Positions 58,318 through 64,000 of a DNA stretch of 64,000 nucleotides are shown here, one piece after another (the stretch's first letter is position 1; each line of letters starts with the position of its first letter). The notes beneath the pieces were generated by a model. That model did no database searches and was not told where the DNA came from. It saw only the letters and a program-made list of their open reading frames with translations. A program made the translations under genes and the position numbers. Origin of the DNA: Caballeronia sp. Lep1P3 (GTDB taxonomy: Bacteria > Pseudomonadota > Gammaproteobacteria > Burkholderiales > Burkholderiaceae); contig NZ_CP084267.1 of assembly GCF_022879595.1 (NCBI RefSeq), positions 62,001 through 126,000 on the forward strand. The letters are read 5' to 3'.

Positions 58318-60708
58318 ATGGACAAAACCTCAACTCCCGACATCACCGTTGCCGGCGCGATAGATGTAAACGCTCATGCCGAATGCGCGCGTGAACCGAT
58401 TCATATTCCCGGCGGCATTCAACCGCATGGCGTGCTTCTCAGCGTGGATGCCGAAGGCGTCATTCTGCAGATCAGCGGCAATATCGAACCCATCGCGCGC
58501 CGGTCCGCGCAAGCGTGCCTCGGCCAGCCGCTCGAAATCGTGCTCGGCCGGCATGCAAGCGAGCGCGCGCGTGCCGCGTTCGGCCAGCTCACGCGCGATG
58601 GCTCGGCGATTCACGCGGGCAACGTGCGCATCGAAGAGTGGGCGCATAACGGGCCGGTGGCCCTCGTCGTGCATCGTCATGACGGGCTGCTCTTCGTCGA
58701 AGTCGAACCGGCGCAGGACACCGCCGACGTGTTCTCGACCATGTATCCGCTCGTGCGCTCGTTCGTCACCGAGGTGCAATCCATGCGGACGGTCGAGCAG
58801 ATTTGCCAGTTCGCCGCAACGGAGATTCAGCGCATCACCGGCTTTGGCCGCACGCTCGTCTATCAGTTCGACGACGAAGGCCACGGCCACGTCCTCGCCG
58901 AAGCCATCGAGCCGGGCTATCCGTCCTATCTCAACCAGCACTTTCCGGCGTCGGACATTCCGGCGCAGGCGCGCGAGTTGTACCGGCGCAATCCCATCCG
59001 TCTCATCTCGAACGCGAACTACGAAGCCGCGCCGCTCATCCCGCCGCTTCATCCGACGACGGGCCGCCCGACCGATCTCACGCATGCGTCGCTGCGCAGC
59101 GTCTCGCCGGTGCATCTGCAATACATGCGCAATATGGGCACGCTCGCATCGATGTCGATGTCCATTCTCGTCGACGACAAGCTCTGGGGCCTCATCTCCT
59201 GCCATCACGCGACGCCGCGCCTGCCGCCGTTCGAAGTCCGCACCGCGTGCGAGCACGTCGCGCAGATCGTCTCGCTGCAAATCGAGGCGCGCGAAACGCA
59301 GGCCGAAGCGCACTATCGCCTCGAATTGCGGCGCATGCTCTCGAAGCTGCTTTCGTCGATGGCCAATACCGACAGCTTCGTCGAGGCGCTCGTCGACGAT
59401 GCGCCCGATCTGCTCGGCTTCACGCGCTCCTCGGGCGCGGCGGTGATCTTCGAGGGACGCACGTCGCTCATCGGCGTGACGCCGAACGAACAGAGCGTGA
59501 CCGCGCTCGTCGACTGGCTCGACAATCAGAGCGAGGATGTGGTGATGTCGGACCGCGCATCGGAAGCGTGTCCGCCGCTTGGCGATACATCGGAGATCGC
59601 GGGCTTTCTCGCCGTGTCGATCTCGAAGATCTATCGCAACTACGTGATCTGGTTCCGGCGTGAAGTCGTGCAGACGATCCAATGGGCGGGCGATCCGCGC
59701 GCGAAGCTGACGGGCCTCGCCGCGTCTCTTTCGCCGCGCGAGAGCTTCGATACATGGACCGATGTCGTGCGCAACCGCTCGCTGGCCTGGCGCGCCGCCG
59801 AGCGCGAGATCGCGCTGGAGTTTCGCGCGGCGATGCTCGGCATCGTGCTCCGACGCGCCGAGGAAATCGCGCAACTCGCGACCGAACTCGGCCGCGCGAA
59901 TCACGAACTCGAGGGCTTCTCGTACACGGTGTCGCACGACTTGCGCGCGCCGCTGAGACATGTCGTGAGCTTCGCTGACCTGCTGCGCCAGATCGACGGC
60001 GACAAGCTCTCCGAACGCGGGCGCGGCTATCTCGACCGCGTCGTGACATCGGCGCGTTTCGGCGGGCGGCTCGTCGACGATCTTCTGTCGTTCGCGCAAC
60101 TGGGCCGCGCGTCGCTGCGTCCGCACAAGGTGGACATGCATGCGCTCGTGCACGCGATCATCCAGAACGATATCGACGAGCACAGCTCATCGCGCGTGCA
60201 TTGGCGCGTGGAAGCGCTGCCCGCTGTCGAAGCGGATCATGTCTTTCTGCATGTGGCGTTCGGCAATGTCATCGCCAATGCGGTGAAGTTCAGTGCGCAG
60301 CGCGAGAAGCCGGTGATCGAAGTCGGCGCCTATTCGGGAACGGGTGAACTCGCGGACCACGAGGTGTACTTCGTGCGCGACAACGGCATCGGCTTCGACA
60401 TGCGTTACGTCGACAAGCTCTTCGGCGTGTTCCAGCGGCTGCATGTGAACGAGCAGTTTCCCGGCATGGGCATCGGGCTGGCGAACGTGCGGCGCATCAT
60501 CGAGCGGCACGGCGGCAAGGCGTGGGCGGAAGGCGTGCCGAACGAGGGCGCGGCCTTCTTCATGGCCCTGCCGAGACAGTTTCGCCCCGAGAGCGGCGTG
60601 CGGCGGGATACGGCCGCGTCGGCGCTCGCGCGTCTTGCGGCGGGGACGGGCGGCGCGGGACATGACATCGGGCAGTTGGTGAAGCGTTCGGAGAAGGAGA
60701 GGAAGTAG
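58318..60708 (+). CDS. Bacteriophytochrome histidine kinase
   Basis: This 796-residue red/far-red photoreceptor has PAS-GAF-PHY-HisKA-HATPase order. The biliverdin-binding Cys is Cys23 (AECAREPIHIPGGIQPHG), the GAF domain has PASDIPAQARELYRRNPIRL and SVSPVHLQYMRNMG with the chromophore-contact His, and the PHY tongue region is around 440-470 (IWFRREVVQTIQWAG). The kinase has His540 (SYTVSHDLRAPLRHV) and an ATP site (NVIANAVKF, DNGIGFDMRY, GMGIGLANVRRI). No response regulator or haem oxygenase gene is adjacent, so its partner and biliverdin source are elsewhere (inference). The start at 58318 follows no strong ribosome-binding site, but it places Cys23 in the usual position. Confidence 0.92.
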   Translation: MDKTSTPDITVAGAIDVNAHAECAREPIHIPGGIQPHGVLLSVDAEGVILQISGNIEPIARRSAQACLGQPLEIVLGRHASERARAAFGQLTRDGSAIHAGNVRIEEWAHNGPVALVVHRHDGLLFVEVEPAQDTADVFSTMYPLVRSFVTEVQSMRTVEQICQFAATEIQRITGFGRTLVYQFDDEGHGHVLAEAIEPGYPSYLNQHFPASDIPAQARELYRRNPIRLISNANYEAAPLIPPLHPTTGRPTDLTHASLRSVSPVHLQYMRNMGTLASMSMSILVDDKLWGLISCHHATPRLPPFEVRTACEHVAQIVSLQIEARETQAEAHYRLELRRMLSKLLSSMANTDSFVEALVDDAPDLLGFTRSSGAAVIFEGRTSLIGVTPNEQSVTALVDWLDNQSEDVVMSDRASEACPPLGDTSEIAGFLAVSISKIYRNYVIWFRREVVQTIQWAGDPRAKLTGLAASLSPRESFDTWTDVVRNRSLAWRAAEREIALEFRAAMLGIVLRRAEEIAQLATELGRANHELEGFSYTVSHDLRAPLRHVVSFADLLRQIDGDKLSERGRGYLDRVVTSARFGGRLVDDLLSFAQLGRASLRPHKVDMHALVHAIIQNDIDEHSSSRVHWRVEALPAVEADHVFLHVAFGNVIANAVKFSAQREKPVIEVGAYSGTGELADHEVYFVRDNGIGFDMRYVDKLFGVFQRLHVNEQFPGMGIGLANVRRIIERHGGKAWAEGVPNEGAAFFMALPRQFRPESGVRRDTAASALARLAAGTGGAGHDIGQLVKRSEKERK

Positions 60709-61117
60709 GGGCTGGCGTTGTTTCATTCGTCGAAGGACGAAAGGCCGCGGCTACCTGCCGGAGCTCACTCGCTTCGTGCACGCGATGGATGTCCTGGCAA
60801 TCAACTTCGGTCCGCGGATACTGTGTTGGCTAAAAGCGCGTTGGTGTGCGGTCCGGGTGCCTCCGATCAGGCTCACGGGAAGCCTTCACCCGACGGGCCC
60901 CCGATGCCGGAATGCCTTTTTGGCCGACGGCGAACGACTGGAGCCGCTCGCGCGCGTTTCGGCTCGCGTTCATCACCCGAAGGCTCCAGGCTCCCGCGCA
61001 AGCGTTCAAATTCGGAGCGCAAACATGATCGTGCCAACGCTTCCTTTCTGAGATGCACTTCCGGACGTCGCATTGCCGTCCGATACCATTTGCACTCCTG
61101 TTGACGTTGGGGGTGAC
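60709..61117. other. Intergenic region before the toxin-like gene
   Basis: About 410 bases. Open frames on both strands are short and show no motif. I found no repeat, tRNA or insertion-sequence end here. The GC content drops somewhat towards 61100, where the promoter of the next gene probably lies. Confidence 0.4.
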
Positions 61118-62125
61118 ATGTCTTTTCCCAATTGGGGATTCTCATACAACGCGCTGCGGTTGCCACTCCCGAGGGGCTGGCAATGTTCGCTCGTACCCGC
61201 CCGCGACTTGCAGGACATTGATCGCGGTTGGAATCTTTCCTTCGAGGAGCGGCAGAAAGCACGCAAGGAGCGCGAAGAACAGATTGAACAGGACCGGCGA
61301 GACTTTGACCGACTGTTCCGGTTCTCCATCAACCGACGCGCCGCGCGTGCTTCTAGCAACTTCAGCACGTATGTCATCTTTATAAGTGATCATTTGCGCG
61401 TCTCGCGTCCAGTCGATGGAGACGGCCTGACGCGCATCTATCGCGATGCGGTACGCGATGGCCGACTCATTCCCGCGATCGACCGTGCTTGGCGCGGCAG
61501 TCGGCGGGTTAGCCGGCAATACGCACCGCAAAGCTGGCCGAAGCGAGCACCTGACCCTAAGCCGACCATCTTCGGGGTCCGCAACGGTCAGTACTTACCG
61601 CTCAACGCGGACGGGTCTTTTGCCGATGACTCGCCCTACGTTCCGGTTCCAGCCGCGGCCGCAGCAGCGACCATAGCGGGCGCGGGCGCTCTTCTCGGCG
61701 GGCGTCGTAGCGAAAGCGGTTCTGACTTGCTTGGCGCGGCGGGGACAATAGCCGGGGCTGCGTTCGGTGGCGCGGCTTCGAGCGTCGATGACGACGGCAA
61801 TTCGATGCTCAGGAGCTTCAGCGATACTGACGACAGCAACAGCGGATTGTCGCTCGGCGACGCGCAGCCCTTTGAATACGCGCCTGGAACGCCAGATGGC
61901 GATGCGATCGATGTCGCCGGGCTTCCCAGCTTGAGCGGCGATCCAAACTCGTGGGTCGAAAGTGGCCCGGGCATGAAAAAGCAATGGCGCATGTTTGGTC
62001 CTGACGGATCGGCAGCGGTCGACATCGACTTCGATTCTCATCACGGACAGCCGAACCCGCATGCGCACAATTGGGACGGAACTTCTCGCGACCAAGGCTG
62101 GCCGGTATCGATTTTTCCTCGTTGA
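61118..62125 (+). CDS. Probable polymorphic toxin with a small C-terminal effector domain
   Basis: This 335-residue protein begins MSFPNWGFSYNALRLPLPRG. Residues about 45-110 are a charged helical region (SFEERQKARKEREEQIEQDR) and a conserved-looking block (LFRFSINRRAARASSNFSTY), which is repeated after the next gene. Then come a spacer, an Ala/Gly-rich hydrophobic stretch (about 185-225) and a C-terminal domain of about 50 residues that starts after MKKQWRMFGPDG and contains DIDFDSHHGQPNPHAHNWDG. This His/Asp-rich ending resembles small polymorphic-toxin domains (possibly a metal-dependent nuclease; inference). GGGGGTG lies just before the ATG. No VgrG, PAAR, Rhs or CDI gene is adjacent, so how it would be exported is unknown. 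Codon use is less GC-rich than neighbouring genes. Confidence 0.65.
   Translation: MSFPNWGFSYNALRLPLPRGWQCSLVPARDLQDIDRGWNLSFEERQKARKEREEQIEQDRRDFDRLFRFSINRRAARASSNFSTYVIFISDHLRVSRPVDGDGLTRIYRDAVRDGRLIPAIDRAWRGSRRVSRQYAPQSWPKRAPDPKPTIFGVRNGQYLPLNADGSFADDSPYVPVPAAAAAATIAGAGALLGGRRSESGSDLLGAAGTIAGAAFGGAASSVDDDGNSMLRSFSDTDDSNSGLSLGDAQPFEYAPGTPDGDAIDVAGLPSLSGDPNSWVESGPGMKKQWRMFGPDGSAAVDIDFDSHHGQPNPHAHNWDGTSRDQGWPVSIFPR
61277..61420 (+). repeat. 144-bp direct repeat, copy A (inside the toxin-like gene)
   Basis: Matches 62615-62758 with about seven differences in 144 bases (about 95% identity) and no gaps. The copies start 1338 bases apart. This copy encodes EQIEQDRRDFDRLFRFSINR and the following 28 residues. 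Confidence 0.9.
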
Positions 62126-62133
62126 GGTAAGCG

Positions 62134-62511
62134 GTGAATGACATTGATGTGACGCTGAAAGCGTTCGACTATTTTCACGATTGGTATGTGGACAGCATTG
62201 CATTGCAAGGCAATGAGGCATCCACCTGTCCTGACACGTTGACGCTGGTTCTAAGCCTTGCTGATCGTCGTGTTTCGATCGCCTTCGCAGGCATGACTCG
62301 CCTTGGCATCGAGAATGGTGGCACCGTCAACATCGTGCTATCAATGGAGGAGGTTCAGCCCAACACGGAGGTCAATGCAATCGCCCAGCGCCTTCTGAAG
62401 CAATCGTTGCGCGGCAAACGGACGGCTCAACATGTTGTCTACTTGCATCCGACAGCGGGATTCGCGATAGCCGTTGAATTCGATTTCCTCGCAATCAAAG
62501 AGGGCGCATGA
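62134..62511 (+). CDS. Probable immunity protein for the adjacent toxin
   Basis: This 125-residue acidic protein begins MNDIDVTLKAFDYFHDWYVD and alternates short strands and helices, without signal peptide or membrane segments. It starts with a GTG 8 bases after the toxin stop codon, with GAGG 6 bases before it, so it is translationally linked to it. Small, acidic, tightly following genes of this kind are usually immunity proteins that bind and block the preceding toxin; this role is inferred from position and form only. It is followed by a copy of the toxin's own N-terminal segment. GC content is below the local average. Confidence 0.55.
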   Translation: MNDIDVTLKAFDYFHDWYVDSIALQGNEASTCPDTLTLVLSLADRRVSIAFAGMTRLGIENGGTVNIVLSMEEVQPNTEVNAIAQRLLKQSLRGKRTAQHVVYLHPTAGFAIAVEFDFLAIKEGA

Positions 62512-62559
62512 GTGTGCATGTTGCGTGGAGGAGCCGCGAAGATTCTTTAATCCGAGCGG

Positions 62560-62785
62560 TCAGCGGGCGGAAGTCACTCTTGGTTCCGAATGCCCCAATA
62601 ACTGCTGTACCGCCGAACAGATCGAACAGGGCCGGCGAGACTTCGACCGACTGTTCCGGTTCTCCATCAACCGACGCGCCGCGCGCGCTTGTAGCAACTT
62701 CAGCACGTATGTCACCTTTATAAGTGATCGTTTGCGCGTCTCGCGTCCAGTCGATGGATGCAGCGACATCTCGCTTCCCGATTGA
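62560..62785 (+). pseudogene. Truncated copy of the toxin gene's N-terminal block
   Basis: An open frame ending at 62785 contains EQIEQGRRDFDRLFRFSINR and RAARACSNFSTYVTFISDRL, the same block as toxin residues about 54-101, then ends SRPVDGCSDISLPD. Upstream of the repeat the sequence no longer resembles the toxin gene. There is no start with a ribosome-binding site beyond ATGs of doubtful value. It looks like a leftover of an earlier toxin gene into which, or beside which, the present toxin-immunity pair was placed. Confidence 0.7.
62615..62758 (+). repeat. 144-bp direct repeat, copy B (after the immunity gene)
   Basis: Second copy of 61277-61420, seven differences by eye. It is followed by a different sequence and a stop codon 27 bases on. 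Confidence 0.9.
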
Positions 62786-62828
62786 GCTTATTCATCCGCA
62801 TTGCGCGAAATGCGGAGCCCAAAGCGCC

Positions 62829-62868
62829 AAAAAAACAAACGGCCGCGATCATAACGATCGCGGCCGTT
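62829..62868 (-). terminator. Terminator of the right-edge porin
   Basis: Read leftward: a 12-13 bp perfect stem (ACGGCCGCGATC with GATCGCGGCCGT), a 5-nt loop and a T run (62835-62829). It lies 30 bases after the porin stop codon. Confidence 0.92.
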
Positions 62869-62897
62869 CGCATTACCTGACGCCCGATGCTTAACGC

Positions 62898-64000
62898 TTA
62901 GAACCGGTGCCGCAACCCAACCGCCGCCGCGACCTGATTCTGCGTCGTGGACGGAGACAGCGTGTTGATCATCGCGACGTTCGCGCCCGCATTGCCGAGC
63001 TGACCCGACGCATGCTGGTACACGCCCTCGACGTACACATCCGTGCGGCGCGAGAGCGAGTAATCGGCTTGCAGCGAAACCGTATGCCACTTCGGATCGC
63101 CCGAGCCGTTCGAACCGCTGATCTTGCCGTCGGTGTACGTGTACGACGCATCGAGATTCAGGGCCGGCGTCAGCGCATAGCGGCCATTCACTTCGAAGTT
63201 ATTCAGATGCAGGTTCGTGCCGCTCGGAATGGCGAACGCCGCGCCGCCTTCCGATGCCGCGATCAGGTTGTCGTAGTGCGTGTTGGTCCACACGAAGCCG
63301 ACCGTCGCGGGGCCATATGCGTAGTTCAGGCCCGCGCCGAACGTGCGCTGCAGATCGGCCGTCAGGTTCGTCTTGTCGCTTTGTCCCGCCGACACCGCGC
63401 CGCCCGTGTTGAAGTTACGCGAGTTGTTCGTTTGCAGGTAAGCCGCCGCGAAGTTGAGCGGACCGTTGTTATACGAAGCGCCCGCGCTCCATGCGCGGTT
63501 GTTCGCGAACTGGCCGGCATCGTTGCTGAAACCGTACAGGCCGCCGAACTTGAAACCGCCGTAATTCGCGCTCTGATACTTGACCGAGTTCTTGATCGAG
63601 ATCGAGTTGTCGAGATTGTCGTTGTCGAGCGGATGCGCGCTCAGGTTGTTGCCATAGCCCGCGCCGGCTTCGGAGAGCGGTGCGAGGAAATCGACCATCG
63701 AATCGTACTGACGGCCGAGCGTGACCGCGCCGTATTGATTGCTTTGCAAGCCGACATACGCCTGACGGTTGAACATGCCGTCCTGATTGAAGCCGCCGTT
63801 GTTCAGGTTGAAGCCGCTCTCCAGTCTGAAAAGCGCGTGCAACCCGCCGCCCAAATCTTCGCTGCCGCGCAAGCCGAAATACGTATCGGAGACGGAACCG
63901 CTGCCTTGCTGCCAATTGCTATGCCCGGCGGAATTGTTCGTGTAGACGAGGCCCGCATCGAGCATGCCGTACAAGGTGACGCTGCTTTGCGCCTGAGCCG
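62898..64000 (-). CDS. Gram-negative porin, cut by the right window edge
   Basis: The gene reads leftward and enters the window near its signal-peptide end (AQAQSSVTLYGMLDAGLVYT). About 367 residues are visible and end with LRHRF, the terminal Phe needed for barrel insertion. Typical features are LRGSEDLGGGLHALFRLESG, RQAYVGLQSNQYGAVTLGRQ and strands such as NFEVNGRYALTPALNLDASY. It is a trimeric general porin, a homologue of but clearly different from the porin at 47406-48551. Only the signal peptide's first part and the start codon are missing. A terminator follows. Confidence 0.93.
   Translation of the reverse strand, partial: AQAQSSVTLYGMLDAGLVYTNNSAGHSNWQQGSGSVSDTYFGLRGSEDLGGGLHALFRLESGFNLNNGGFNQDGMFNRQAYVGLQSNQYGAVTLGRQYDSMVDFLAPLSEAGAGYGNNLSAHPLDNDNLDNSISIKNSVKYQSANYGGFKFGGLYGFSNDAGQFANNRAWSAGASYNNGPLNFAAAYLQTNNSRNFNTGGAVSAGQSDKTNLTADLQRTFGAGLNYAYGPATVGFVWTNTHYDNLIAASEGGAAFAIPSGTNLHLNNFEVNGRYALTPALNLDASYTYTDGKISGSNGSGDPKWHTVSLQADYSLSRRTDVYVEGVYQHASGQLGNAGANVAMINTLSPSTTQNQVAAAVGLRHRF

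Noticed and set aside
60709..61117. Possible extra small gene before the toxin
   Set aside because: Several short frames exist on both strands but none has a ribosome-binding site with a plausible protein.

Overview
The window looks like a stretch of a high-GC betaproteobacterial genome of the family Burkholderiaceae, most likely Caballeronia, Paraburkholderia or Burkholderia. The evidence is GC-rich third codon positions, two trimeric porins of the Burkholderia type, a two-partner-secretion exoprotein with an extended signal peptide (ESPR), and many family members usual in that group. A KfrA-type coiled-coil protein and the mixture of catabolic, transport and secretion genes fit a secondary chromosome or megaplasmid better than a core chromosome, but no replication or partition genes are present to prove it. 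No rRNA, tRNA, CRISPR array or recognisable insertion sequence was found.

Layout: (1) 1-3.9 kb: a cut-off hypothetical gene, a short ESPR exoprotein, and two tandem LuxR-type response regulators; a similar sequence element lies upstream of each unit. (2) 4.1-8.4 kb: a four-gene overlapping operon encoding a DUF3034 protein, an exported truncated globin, a cupredoxin-like exported protein and a membrane GGDEF-EAL protein. (3) 8.6-15.5 kb: a CDP-alcohol phosphatidyltransferase, a GFA protein, a SnoaL-like protein, an orphan DppA-like binding protein, KfrA, a DUF1016 nuclease with palindromic sites, and a Nudix hydrolase. (4) 16-21.3 kb: an acetoacetyl-CoA-synthetase/carrier/thioesterase fusion followed by decayed copies of its own 3' end, then BluB and a YeeE/YedE sulfur transporter. 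(5) 21.4-25.8 kb: an Att-type ABC exporter operon ending in a lipocalin-like protein. (6) 26-29.6 kb: a GntR regulator with two operator-like sites, an MFS transporter, an isocitrate-lyase-family lyase, and a divergent formaldehyde-activating-enzyme homologue.

(7) 29.8-36.1 kb: a HAD phosphatase, a TctDE-like two-component system, and a complete NitT/TauT-type ABC importer. (8) 36.1-41.2 kb: a degenerate Sfp-like PPTase, an IclR pseudogene, a large multicopper oxidase and a LysR regulator. (9) 41.4-48.6 kb: a catabolic operon (aldehyde dehydrogenase, MFS, enolase-superfamily dehydratase, GMC oxidoreductase) divergent from a porin. (10) 48.7-55.7 kb: an old yellow enzyme, a ClpG/ClpK pseudogene with its ATPase core deleted, and a convergent TpsA/TpsB pair. 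(11) 55.8-60.7 kb: a zinc alcohol dehydrogenase, a manganese catalase and an orphan bacteriophytochrome. (12) 61.1-62.8 kb: a probable toxin-immunity pair bracketed by a 144-bp direct repeat. The window ends inside a second porin.

The strongest candidates for something new are the toxin-immunity cassette with its flanking repeat, the exported-globin/c-di-GMP operon, the DUF1016 gene with two related palindromes, and the shared element upstream of the exoprotein and response-regulator genes. All functional statements come from reading protein motifs by eye; no database search was run.
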